Below, piece by piece: positions 44,143 to 52,122 of a stretch of DNA of 64,000 nt. The position numbers and the translations under genes were made by a program. Position 1 is the first letter of the stretch, and each line of letters opens with the position of its first letter. The notes beneath the pieces were generated by a model. That model saw only the letters and a list, made by a program, of their open reading frames with translations. It was not told where the DNA came from and ran no database searches. Origin of the DNA: Candidatus Flexifilum breve (GTDB taxonomy: Bacteria > Chloroflexota > Anaerolineae > Aggregatilineales > Phototrophicaceae); NCBI GenBank assembly GCA_016717205.1, contig JADKGC010000006.1:375869-439868 (forward strand), read 5' to 3'.

Positions 44143-45178
44143 ACAAATACCCGGTCAACACAATGCTGAGCGCGACCACGCCGACGAAGATGGCGATCAG
44201 GCGCGGTTTCAACACCTTCCGCAAGATGATCATTTCCGGCAGGCTGAGCGCGACCACAGCCATCATAAATGCTAGGGCGGTTCCCAGTGCCGCCCCTTTG
44301 CCCAACACGGCACTGATGATCGGGATGACTCCCGCAGCATTGGAGTACAACGGAATGCCCAGCAATACCGCTGCTGGCACTGACCACCACGCGCGTTCGC
44401 CCATGATCCCCGTCAGCGCATCTTCCGGCACAAAACCGTGAATAAACGCGCCGATGCCGATCCCGATGATGACGAATAACCACACTTTTCCCACGATTTC
44501 ACGGGTGCTGTCCGCCGCTTGTCCGAAGCGTTCTAGCCAACTCAGCTTTCGTTGCACGGCATCCGGCTGTACATGTTTTGCCCGGATCTCATAGACAAAC
44601 GGTTCGACATAGCGCTCCAGCTTCAAGGGACCGAGGACTAACCCGGACACCACGCCGATGACGATGCCGGAGACCAGATAGAGCAGAGCCACCTTCCAAC
44701 CGAACAGCCCCAGCAGCATGACGAACGCGACCTCATTCATGATGGGTGAGGTGATGAGAAACGAGAAGGTAATGCCTAGCGGAATGCCTGCTTGCACGAA
44801 ACCAATGAACAAGGGCACGGATGAGCACGAGCAGAACGGTGTAATTGCGCCGAAGACGGCAGCCATAACATTGCCGATACCCTCACCACGTCGTTCAACT
44901 AGCGAGCGCACCTTTTCGGTGTCGATGAAGGTCTGTACGAACGTGATCAGGAAGATCATGCCGGAGAGCAGCAGAAGAAGCTTTGGTACATCATAGATGA
45001 AGAAATTGAGTGCCTCGCCAAGCTGGCTGTCAGGGCTTAATCCAAGCAGCGAATACGTCAGCCAATCAGCGATGGGTTGCAGGTTGTTGTACAGCATGAG
45101 CCAAACGACCGCGACCACGCCTACAATGATAAAAGCGGGGCGATCATCGCGGCTCGTCGCAATACGGGATAAGCGCAT
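44126..45178 (-). CDS. ArsP/DUF318-type permease
   Basis: A 350-residue membrane protein of the SO_0444/ArsP permease family with 8-10 helices. Hallmark segments are AAVFGAITPFCSCSSVPLFIGF, which has the conserved cysteine motif, and ITSPIMNEVAFVML. ArsP members export trivalent organoarsenicals; other members are linked to Cu or Zn. The ATG at 45176-45178 has AAGGAA upstream; a longer start at 45232 would overlap the thioredoxin gene. Third gene of the operon starting at 45796. Confidence 0.85.
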   Translation of the reverse strand: MRLSRIATSRDDRPAFIIVGVVAVVWLMLYNNLQPIADWLTYSLLGLSPDSQLGEALNFFIYDVPKLLLLLSGMIFLITFVQTFIDTEKVRSLVERRGEGIGNVMAAVFGAITPFCSCSSVPLFIGFVQAGIPLGITFSFLITSPIMNEVAFVMLLGLFGWKVALLYLVSGIVIGVVSGLVLGPLKLERYVEPFVYEIRAKHVQPDAVQRKLSWLERFGQAADSTREIVGKVWLFVIIGIGIGAFIHGFVPEDALTGIMGERAWWSVPAAVLLGIPLYSNAAGVIPIISAVLGKGAALGTALAFMMAVVALSLPEMIILRKVLKPRLIAIFVGVVALSIVLTGYLFNLVV

Positions 45179-45194
45179 ACGCAAGATTTCCTTC

Positions 45195-45449
45195 TTACTC
45201 GGCAGATTGTAACTGGGACGCCCATTCGACAATCTGCTGCCGTTTGGGAATACGTCCTGCCGACTTCACTGCTTCATTCATTACCAACCCGGGCGTGCTC
45301 AAAATGCCGTAAGCGGCGATGTCGGCATATTCCGTTATTTTTTCCAGCGTGTACGGGATGCCTTCTGCATCCAGCGCGGCGCGCGTTTCTGCCTCCAGAC
45401 GTTTGCAGTTGGCACAGCCCGACCCTAAGACTTTCACTTGCAGCATCAT
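45195..45449 (-). CDS. small thioredoxin-fold protein (redox-active disulfide protein 2 family)
   Basis: An 84-residue thioredoxin-like protein with redox motif CANC at about 12-15 (VLGSGCANCKRLEAE) and the cis-Pro segment STPGLVMN. The family commonly travels with ArsR and DUF318 permeases. It may supply reducing power or pass the metalloid to the permease; both are inference. Eight bases after the arsR stop. Confidence 0.88.
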   Translation of the reverse strand: MMLQVKVLGSGCANCKRLEAETRAALDAEGIPYTLEKITEYADIAAYGILSTPGLVMNEAVKSAGRIPKRQQIVEWASQLQSAE

Positions 45450-45457
45450 GAATCCTT

Positions 45458-45796
45458 TCAGCGAATGCTTTCCACAGCGATCATCGAACAGAGCGGGCAG
45501 GTACAGCCCGCAAGTTTTTGGATGGGTGTAAACTCACGTTCAAACAGCAGGTCAAGCCAGCGGTGGAGCTGTGGATCAGCCAGACGATAGAAGACTTGCA
45601 GCCCATCCTTGCGGGTTTCGACCAGCCCTGCGTCGCGCAAGACCATCAACTGCTGGGAGATATACGCCTGCCGTCGATCGAGCGCTCGCTCAATGTGACA
45701 GACACACACTTCGCCGCCGCGCAGCATATCGAGGATTTGCAACCGGACGGGATGCGCCAGCCCTTTGAGCTTTTCCGCGAGTTCGCCGTAAATCAC
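45458..45796 (-). CDS. arsR: ArsR/SmtB-family metalloregulator
   Basis: A 112-residue repressor. It starts at a GTG at 45794-45796 with AAGGG upstream. The metal site EVCVCHI matches ELCVCDL of As/Sb-sensing ArsR proteins. The recognition helix region is RRQAYISQQLMVLRDAGLV. A C-terminal CTCPLC adds further thiols. It heads the operon with the small thioredoxin and ArsP-type permease and has an inverted-repeat operator 18 bases upstream. Confidence 0.93.
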   Translation of the reverse strand: MIYGELAEKLKGLAHPVRLQILDMLRGGEVCVCHIERALDRRQAYISQQLMVLRDAGLVETRKDGLQVFYRLADPQLHRWLDLLFEREFTPIQKLAGCTCPLCSMIAVESIR

Positions 45797-45813
45797 AGGA
45801 GCCCTTAACCTAT

Positions 45814-45829
45814 ATTCATATTCTTGAAT
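45814..45829. promoter_or_regulatory. inverted-repeat operator ATTCA-N6-TGAAT
   Basis: ATTCA-TATTCT-TGAAT, 18 bases upstream of the arsR start at 45796. It has the same 5-6-5 geometry as the sites at 40798-41298 but different arms, so each ArsR probably has its own operator. Confidence 0.65.
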
Positions 45830-46094
45830 GTAGTTTATGCCTTATCAATCTAATGCAGCAGTGATGAACATCACATTCGAGAAGTGCAACTAGGCAGTCG
45901 GAGGGCGATCATACGGGTCGGTTCGTCCACTCAACGGCGGCGCTGCACTTCACTTCTCCTCTCCCGCGCTGTTTTTGAGGCGCGACTTATTTCGTAAAGT
46001 AGCACATCAGCCCACAGCAACGCCGGTCGATATGGTGCATCGCTCCGGCTTCGACTCAGAGGGACGGATACAGGGAACCCCAATCCGCCTGTTG

Positions 46095-46107
46095 TGTACA
46101 TCGTACA
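46095..46107. promoter_or_regulatory. TGTAC-ATC-GTACA inverted repeat upstream of the RHH gene
   Basis: Perfect 5-bp arms 31 bases ahead of the start at 46139. Ribbon-helix-helix antitoxins usually bind such repeats in their own promoters. Confidence 0.45.
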
Positions 46108-46138
46108 ATCAGACTGGGGTTGAGAGGAGGTTGGGACT

Positions 46139-46427
46139 ATGACTGACCGAACAATAACGCTGCGTTCTGATTTGGTTGAACAGCTGGAAGCACTAGCATC
46201 ACATGAAGGAAAAACGCTTAACGAGGTCGTCGAGCAATTCCCTCAATGGCTATACACCGATCAGCGGTAACTGGGCTCTGGCAGTTGCAGAAGGTATAGA
46301 AGGGGCGGAAAGTGCGTTGCTTGATGAACCTGACGCCTCATCGAACAGCCGTAACCATTTCGAGAAACATCTTCGAGAACAGGGGTATGAATCTCATCAC
46401 AACAGCGATTCTGATCGATGGTCTTAA
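46139..46427 (+). pseudogene. ribbon-helix-helix antitoxin-like gene, frameshifted
   Basis: The ATG at 46139 has a strong GAGAGGAGG site. The first 43 codons (MTDRTITLRSDLVEQLEALASHEGKTLNEVVEQF...) have the beta-strand plus two-helix pattern of CopG/RHH proteins and end at a TAA at 46268-46270. A second frame then continues NWALAVAEGIEGAESALLDEP to 46427, which looks like the C-terminal helix region of such antitoxins. One-base loss near 46262-46268 explains both parts. No toxin gene follows, so this is either an orphan or a remnant. Confidence 0.5.
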
Positions 46428-46530
46428 CTCAAATGATTTCGAATATGTATGACAAAGTATATTATATGCAAATAAGTGTTGATTTTCGCGGATACGCAGG
46501 TTGTACTCGAACTATGTCCACGCAAGAAAA

Positions 46531-46558
46531 AAGCTCTTGAGAACCGTCTCAAGGGCTT
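46531..46558 (-). terminator. hairpin, copy 1
   Basis: AAGCTCTTGAGA (46531-46542) with TCTCAAGGGCTT (46547-46558), 12 bp including one G-U, loop ACCG. On the minus strand it is followed by TTTTTTCTTG, so it would terminate minus-strand transcription. Confidence 0.6.
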
Positions 46559-46686
46559 ATCTTCTCTCGGACTTGAGAACTTGGATTCGAATGCTGTGTA
46601 CGTCAACTTGAGCTTAAATCTATAGGAACGTCTGCAATTAAGGAAAAAAGTACGGGGACAGGAGTCGAACATTGTTTGAGTAAGAA

Positions 46687-46718
46687 AAAAGCCCTTGAGA
46701 AAACTCTCAAGGGCTTTT
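46687..46718. terminator. hairpin, copy 2, bidirectional terminator
   Basis: A perfect 14-bp stem AAAAGCCCTTGAGA (46687-46700) with TCTCAAGGGCTTTT (46705-46718), loop AAAC. T-runs follow on both strands. Nearly identical to the hairpin 156 bases upstream. Confidence 0.7.
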
Positions 46719-47015
46719 CTTCGCGTGTGCTGGGGAAGTGGAACCAAGTCGAACATCCGCATCACCTGAATACCCTCTATTTTACCAATCGTATTGAGTT
46801 TCCTCAACGTGAGTTACTCACGGAAATGACAGCAATCCACAGTTGAACTTCGGCTTTTGCGGTGAAGGGGAGAGGTAGCCGCCCTCCCCCAATCACCTTG
46901 AAGCTCGCTGCTCACGCCAGCAAGACTCCCGGATGTCACTTTACCACACCTCCGTGAAGTCCTTGCCAGCCACAGCGAATTCGACAGTTTGTTGGGTTAC
47001 TGAGAGGAACTGGTA

Positions 47016-47840
47016 ATGACTCGCTCGTTCGTATTCACCAACCACAAAGGGGGTGTCGGGAAATCGACATCCGCTACCAACATTGCGTTTGGCATCGTCA
47101 ATCTGCTGCGCCGCGCTAATGTCGCCAATCCACGTGTGTTGATCATCGATACCGACTCGCAGGGACATGCGTCGTTGGTCACAACCGGGCGCAAGGACTA
47201 CGGTGCGGACGACAGCCTGTACACCGTGCTCATGGCAGAACGTCAGAATGCGCCGCAGGTACTCATGAACTGCATTGTGCAGAGTCAGTGGGATGAGAAC
47301 CTGCACGTCCTTCCGGCATCTCCAATGCTTGAAGGCGCAGAGCGCGAACTGATGGGTGTGGCGGGCGCGCCGTATCGTCTCGCTGATCCGTTAAGCAAGA
47401 TTGCCAACCAGTATGGTGCGATTGTCATCGATACGCGCCCTTCCTTCTCACTTCTCACCGAGATGGGCTTGATCGCCGCGACGGATGCGATCATCCCGGT
47501 TGAGCCGCGTTACTTGGAGACAGTCGGTCTCACCAGTGTTATCCAGAAAATCAACGATATCCGCGAAGGCTGGCGACATCCCAATCTGCGTGTAAGTGGG
47601 CTGTTGGTGACGAAGATGGATACCCGTGTGCGTGGTCACAATCACCTGCTGGCAGAATTGAAGGGTCATGCCGTCTTGGGCAAGCTGCTGCTCGGCGTGA
47701 TCCCGTCGAACGAAGCCGTGTCCTACGCGCATCGCAATCATCAAAGCTTGTTTACCTACGACCCACGCTCATCAGCGAGCAAAGCGTATATGCAGGTCGT
47801 CGCGTCGCTCGTCCGCTATCTGTCCAAAGGCGGCGAATGA
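47016..47840 (+). CDS. ParA-family partition ATPase
   Basis: A 274-residue deviant Walker A ATPase. The motif KGGVGKST lies at 11-18 (FVFTNHKGGVGKSTSATNIA), Walker A' is VLIIDTDSQGHAS, and IVIDTRPSFSLLTEMGLIAA follows. It has no N-terminal DNA-binding extension, so it resembles chromosomal or type Ib ParA/Soj. The usual DTPP segment reads DTRPS. It would segregate a replicon with the ParB-like partner whose start overlaps its stop (ATGA). Confidence 0.92.
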   Translation: MTRSFVFTNHKGGVGKSTSATNIAFGIVNLLRRANVANPRVLIIDTDSQGHASLVTTGRKDYGADDSLYTVLMAERQNAPQVLMNCIVQSQWDENLHVLPASPMLEGAERELMGVAGAPYRLADPLSKIANQYGAIVIDTRPSFSLLTEMGLIAATDAIIPVEPRYLETVGLTSVIQKINDIREGWRHPNLRVSGLLVTKMDTRVRGHNHLLAELKGHAVLGKLLLGVIPSNEAVSYAHRNHQSLFTYDPRSSASKAYMQVVASLVRYLSKGGE

Positions 47841-49042
47841 TGGCACAGGCAAAGAACGGCAATACGTCGCGGATTGATGATCTGCTTGCATCGGTGACGG
47901 GCGATCTGCTGGGTGACATGCCTCAGGCATTCACAGACAATTCAATCCGCGTTGAGCGCATCCTGCTGGAAATGGTGCGCCCTGATCCGGTGCAACCACG
48001 CCGGGTGCTGCCAGAGAGTATTCATCTGAATTTTCACAACAACCGCGTGACCCCAACCCAAGCACTGCGCGAACTGGTTCAGATCGTGCAAATTGCGGCT
48101 CGTCAGCGCGGACGACCGTTCAACAGCGTGGTGGAACTGCTGCCGAATGGAGACGACGAACGCGAAGACGATGCGGAGGTTAAGCTATCACCTGAAGAAA
48201 CGTTGCTGCGCGATCTGGTCAATCTGGCGATCACCATCCGCGACGATGGGCAGGTGAACCCGCTCACGGTTGTTGATGTTTCGCAGGGCGTGACCCGTTT
48301 GTTTCGCATCGAGACGGGCGAACGCCGTTACTGGGCGACGTGGTTGCTGCGTGACTTCATCCCCGGCTATACAGGTGACGGCATGATCCCGTGCATTGTC
48401 ATTCCCGAAAAGCAGTCATCGGTGTTTCGGCAGGCGAAGGAGAACACTGCACGATCCGGCTTAACCGCTGTTGCGTTGGCACGACAAGCAGCACTGCTGT
48501 TGCTCACCGTTCACGGCTACGAGATTCCCGCCTATGCAGTCGGGAACGATTTTTATCGACAGGCACTTGAACTTGACCTGCGTGGTAAGCGCGAATACAC
48601 CGAGACAATCCTGAGTGCGATGGGAGGTATCAAGCGTGGGCAGTTCAGTTATATCAAAGGACTGCTGCGTCTATCTGATGAAGCGCTTGAACTGGCAGAT
48701 CGCCACGCCATTGAAGAGGGTCGCCTTCGTCACGTCATTAATATAGCGTCTGAATATCATGCGGAGATTGTCCGTCAAATCATCGACTTCAACTTATCAA
48801 CCAAACAGGTGAAAGAATTGTGCGAAGGTGACGGTGCGCAATCGCTGAAGGAGGAGGCAGAAGACATTTCTTCTTCTGCACTCAAGATTGCGAAAGTGAC
48901 GCAGACGATCAACACGACTACACCGCAGGAACTTGCACGTGCGCTGATGCGACAGGAAGGTGATGCCAGCATTGCACGAGCGCGGCTTCAGGCGATGCGA
49001 AAGCTGCTCGGCGAAGTTGAACGTTACCTGACGAGCGATTGA
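47837..49042 (+). CDS. ParB-like partition protein
   Basis: A 401-residue protein with a ParB/Srx-like nuclease-fold region. The N-terminal part includes VRPDPVQPRRVLPES, and the core has NPLTVVDVSQG...FRIETGERRYWATWLL and ENTARSGLTAVALARQAALLL, the ENxxR-type segment that binds CTP in ParB proteins. A long insertion separates the two parts. The helix-turn-helix should lie at about 265-310 (KRGQFSYIKGLLRLSDEALELADRHAIEEG). It is divergent from chromosomal ParB. A 20-bp palindrome follows its stop. Confidence 0.82.
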   Translation: MMAQAKNGNTSRIDDLLASVTGDLLGDMPQAFTDNSIRVERILLEMVRPDPVQPRRVLPESIHLNFHNNRVTPTQALRELVQIVQIAARQRGRPFNSVVELLPNGDDEREDDAEVKLSPEETLLRDLVNLAITIRDDGQVNPLTVVDVSQGVTRLFRIETGERRYWATWLLRDFIPGYTGDGMIPCIVIPEKQSSVFRQAKENTARSGLTAVALARQAALLLLTVHGYEIPAYAVGNDFYRQALELDLRGKREYTETILSAMGGIKRGQFSYIKGLLRLSDEALELADRHAIEEGRLRHVINIASEYHAEIVRQIIDFNLSTKQVKELCEGDGAQSLKEEAEDISSSALKIAKVTQTINTTTPQELARALMRQEGDASIARARLQAMRKLLGEVERYLTSD

Positions 49043-49044
49043 AA

Positions 49045-49064
49045 TTGTTCACACGTGTGAACAA
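49045..49064. promoter_or_regulatory. 20-bp palindrome, candidate parS centromere site
   Basis: TTGTTCACACGTGTGAACAA is a perfect palindrome beginning three bases after the parB stop. Its arms and CACGTG-like centre resemble the bacterial parS consensus TGTTNCACGTGAAACA, with an extra CA/TG step. Position next to parB supports a partition site, although a repressor operator is possible. Confidence 0.6.
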
Positions 49065-49282
49065 ATTGGGAGATTCATCATGAACGCACTAACTCGATCA
49101 CCACCCTAGAAAAGGAAATGCCCACTGCGGTAAGGCACGTGGGCGGCGGGCTGGGGATACAATTGTGAACTCGGCACTCACAATGTATCACAGCCTGTCC
49201 TCTCGTGCAACTCAGTTTGACGTTCAAACCGTGTTTTTCGGACACGAGTTTTCTTCAACTTTGCATGGAAACCGAGGGACAG

Positions 49283-51847
49283 ATGAGCATTGATCTGGAG
49301 CAGATTCGCTCCGCTAATCCAATCGAACAGATTGTTGGCGAGAAATTCGCCTTGAAACGGCAGGGGACGCGCTTCGTCGCTATCGAGCATGACAGTCTGG
49401 TCGTCACACCTCAAACGGGCCAATACTACTGGAATTCCAAAGGGGAGTATGGCGATACGTTCGATTTTGTCGGGCGTCACCTTCTCAACTACAGTACGGG
49501 TTGGAACAACCGCGATGCCACGATGTTTATGGAGGCGGTGCGCTATCTCGCGCAGCGCGCCGGTATTGATATTGAGGCAGGGAACGACTTTCACAAGTCT
49601 TCGGCGTGGGCGGAGCGCCAGCTTGTGCAGCGGTTGCACGAATTGCTGCTTGCCACGCCTGCTGCGCTCGACTACGTGACCAAGACACGTGGATGGCAGC
49701 TTGCGATTATCCGCAGCGCGCGACTTGGTTTCATGCCGCAGGACAAGCGCAAGCTGCTGGCGGACTTGAACTTGCCCGACAAGTGGCGAGATGTGATCGC
49801 CAAGTTTCCCGCCGGGATGATAGTGTATGTCCATCTGGAACGGGGGCGTTTGGTGTATCTCAGCGGACGCTCGATTGAAGGCAAGCGCCACTATAATCCG
49901 CCACGTGAAATCCTTGGAGAACGCCGTCCCTACTACAATCATTTGTACAGCACCGACGCGGAACAGGCAGTCCTCGTCGAAGGTCAGGCAGATGCGATCA
50001 CGTTTGGTGAGTGGGGCATTCCGGCGCTGGCGATTGCCGGGATGCACGTCTCCGACGAACTGCTCACCGCGCTGCGCCAGCATCGCCGCCTGTTCGTCGC
50101 GCTCGACAACACGCCGGAGGCGATGGAGAAGAATCGTGACATCGCGCGGATGCTCGGCGCGACCGCCTTCATTCCGCGTCTGCCGGAGGGCGTGAAAGAC
50201 GCGAATGACTGGCTCGTGCAAGGGAATGCCAGCACGGATGTAGTACAGGATGTCTTGAACAAAGCCCGAACATGGCTGCAAAGCGAGATCGAGCGGGTCT
50301 CCTTTCTGGTGGGCTTGGAGCGCAAGGATGCGGTGCGCGAGCTGTTCACCCATGCCGTTGACCTCGACGAAATGGAGTTGAGTGAGTTCCGGTCGGCGCT
50401 GGCAAAGTTGGGCATCAAGGGGCGCGTGTTCAATGACCTGCTCAAAGCTGCTCGTGCCAAGACGGAAAAGGAGGAAACCGACGATATGCCGCAGATTCTC
50501 GGCGATGACATTCCGCTGCTTTCGCCCGCGCTAGGCTTCCAAAAGGATGTTGCCATCGTCACTGTATCCGTCGTTGAGCGGACGAAGGACAAGAAGCTCA
50601 ACACGCAGCCCTACTTGGTCACTTCATCGCGCGACCTCGTGCGCCTGAGTGACGAACAGATTATTGCGTTGAATGGCAAAGAAGTCGCGCTGCGCGTCAT
50701 GCCGGAAGGTTCAGATTTCCTTATGCGTTGGCGTTTCAGCGACATCCAGCGTTTCCTAAAAGGCGAAACCGTCGAACCGGGTCAGGTGTTCGCTGCCGTG
50801 CATGACCTGTTCACGCAGTACATCGATTTCCGCTCTGAGGTCGAGAGCGCGATCCTCGCGTTGTGGACAATCGGAACGTACTTCTACACCATGTTCCCAG
50901 CGTATCCCTATCTCGCTTTGAACGGACCCAAGAACAGCGGAAAGTCAACCGTGATGCGTGTCATGCAACCGCTCGCCTTCAACATGGTCAGCACGTCTGA
51001 TCCGACCGGCCCGTCGATGTTTCGGCTGATCCACTATACGAGCTGCACCGTGGGTATTGATGAAGCCGAACGCTACCACAACCCGAAAGACCCCGGTATG
51101 CAGCAAATCCGCCAACTGCTCAACAGCGGCTACAAGCAGGGGATGCCCGCGATTCGCTTAATCGGCGAGGACATGAAGCCGCAGGCGTTCGACGTGTACT
51201 CCCCCAAGATTCTGGCGGCGATTGCCGGGCTGGAAGATATTCTCGCGTCGCGCTGCATCGCTATCCCGATGCGTCGCACGGACAAGAAGATTCCCTCCTT
51301 TCCGCCGGACTTCGACGGTGCAGCTATTCGCCATCAGATGTATACGCTGGCGTTGACCGCTTTTCCCTACGTTCACACCAACTACTTTGACCGTCCAACC
51401 CTGCATACCCTACATAACCGTTCCAGCGAACTCTGGTCGCCGCTGGTCGCGCTGGCTGCCTTCTTTGAAGAACAGGGCGCTGTATCGGGACTGCTTCAGG
51501 CGATTGCGACTGCTGCCGAAACCGACGAGCAGATCAGCCAAGGCAAGGCGCTGAGCGAACGCGAAGAAGCGGTTTTGCAGGCGCTCGAACTGATGACACG
51601 CGGACAGCAAAATGTCGTCTGGATCAAAGCGGCAGCGCTGCGGGAGAAGGTCGCGCGGCTGATCGGTCAGCCGGTCGAAAAGATGGGGGATACGCAGTGG
51701 ATCGGTCACATCTTGAAGCGGCTGCATCTGCTTGATGAGGTCGGGCGTAAGCGCAGCATGGAGGGGATCACCTATGCCGTCAAACCGCTGGATGTGGTCG
51801 ATATGATGCGTCGCTATGATGTGGCGATGATTTACGAAAGCCGCTGA
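49283..51847 (+). CDS. Toprim primase / helicase-type replication protein
   Basis: An 854-residue replication protein. The N-terminal about 200 residues are DnaG-like (IRSANPIEQIVGEKFALKRQGTRF) without a CHC2 zinc finger. A Toprim domain follows at about 230-310 (AVLVEGQADAITFGEWGIPALAIAG, then LFVALDNTPEA). A P-loop ATPase covers about 540-720, with Walker A GPKNSGKST near 548-556, Walker B TVGIDEAERY, and SRCIAIPMRRTDKK as in DUF3631-type helicases. A winged-helix-like C-terminus ends it. Such proteins initiate replication of plasmids and integrative elements. ATG at 49283 with AGGGA just upstream. Confidence 0.85.
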   Translation: MSIDLEQIRSANPIEQIVGEKFALKRQGTRFVAIEHDSLVVTPQTGQYYWNSKGEYGDTFDFVGRHLLNYSTGWNNRDATMFMEAVRYLAQRAGIDIEAGNDFHKSSAWAERQLVQRLHELLLATPAALDYVTKTRGWQLAIIRSARLGFMPQDKRKLLADLNLPDKWRDVIAKFPAGMIVYVHLERGRLVYLSGRSIEGKRHYNPPREILGERRPYYNHLYSTDAEQAVLVEGQADAITFGEWGIPALAIAGMHVSDELLTALRQHRRLFVALDNTPEAMEKNRDIARMLGATAFIPRLPEGVKDANDWLVQGNASTDVVQDVLNKARTWLQSEIERVSFLVGLERKDAVRELFTHAVDLDEMELSEFRSALAKLGIKGRVFNDLLKAARAKTEKEETDDMPQILGDDIPLLSPALGFQKDVAIVTVSVVERTKDKKLNTQPYLVTSSRDLVRLSDEQIIALNGKEVALRVMPEGSDFLMRWRFSDIQRFLKGETVEPGQVFAAVHDLFTQYIDFRSEVESAILALWTIGTYFYTMFPAYPYLALNGPKNSGKSTVMRVMQPLAFNMVSTSDPTGPSMFRLIHYTSCTVGIDEAERYHNPKDPGMQQIRQLLNSGYKQGMPAIRLIGEDMKPQAFDVYSPKILAAIAGLEDILASRCIAIPMRRTDKKIPSFPPDFDGAAIRHQMYTLALTAFPYVHTNYFDRPTLHTLHNRSSELWSPLVALAAFFEEQGAVSGLLQAIATAAETDEQISQGKALSEREEAVLQALELMTRGQQNVVWIKAAALREKVARLIGQPVEKMGDTQWIGHILKRLHLLDEVGRKRSMEGITYAVKPLDVVDMMRRYDVAMIYESR

Positions 51848-51851
51848 AAAA

Positions 51852-51904
51852 CCCTACATGCCCTACATAACCCTACATACCGTTCATGCGAAGGGTATGT
51901 AGGG
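51852..51904. repeat. CCCTACAT repeats and hairpin, candidate iterons or origin
   Basis: CCCTACAT occurs directly at 51852-51859, 51861-51868 and 51871-51878 and inverted at 51897-51904. CCCTACATACC (51871-51881) also pairs perfectly with GGTATGTAGGG (51894-51904). A related pair of units lies inside the primase gene at 51399-51421. The array starts four bases after the primase stop. Iterons of the replicon are a possible reading. Confidence 0.55.
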
Positions 51905-52122
51905 GGCAAAAACTCAGTTTGAGATATTATGCATCTTTCTTAGGGTGTCTGTTTGAATTTCACCGCTAGGCTTGAGAACAAGCACGACGAATATCTTGAC
52001 AAACAACCGAAAGTGACAGTCCTCTATTATTCACACTGACAACTATCTTGCATTGGTGATGCAAATGCACATAAGATATATTGAGGCGATCATGAACAGA
52101 GTTATGTGACGGGATATGTACT

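Larger units (their letters stand above)
45797..46138. other. intergenic region between arsR and the antitoxin remnant
   Basis: A 342-base stretch. Apart from the operator at 45814-45829 and the palindrome at 46095-46107 I see no gene. A related pair, GAGAAGTGCA near 45890 and TGCACTTC...ACTTCTC near 45945, forms an imperfect inverted repeat of unknown meaning. Confidence 0.35.
46428..47015. other. non-coding stretch with twin hairpins ahead of parA
   Basis: A 588-base region without a convincing gene. It contains two near-identical hairpins (46531-46558 and 46687-46718). It also has three minus-strand TTCGA(A/C)T motifs at about 46586-46592, 46663-46669 and 46747-46753 that resemble tRNA T-loops but lack matching arms. 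It marks the boundary between the metal-resistance region and the partition module. Confidence 0.4.

Noticed and set aside
46570..46790. A tRNA gene on the minus strand, suggested by GTTCGACTCC and TTCGAATCC
   Set aside because: I could not find pairing T-stem, anticodon or acceptor arms around any of the three motifs.
46424..46807. 127-codon minus-strand frame across the twin hairpins
   Set aside because: It would translate both terminator stems and their T-runs; no protein features.
49178..50353. 391-codon antisense frame over the primase gene
   Set aside because: No motif, and it lies opposite a Toprim domain with clear conservation.
51852..51904. CRISPR-like reading of the CCCTACAT repeats
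   Set aside because: Units are too short and nearly contiguous, without spacers or cas genes.
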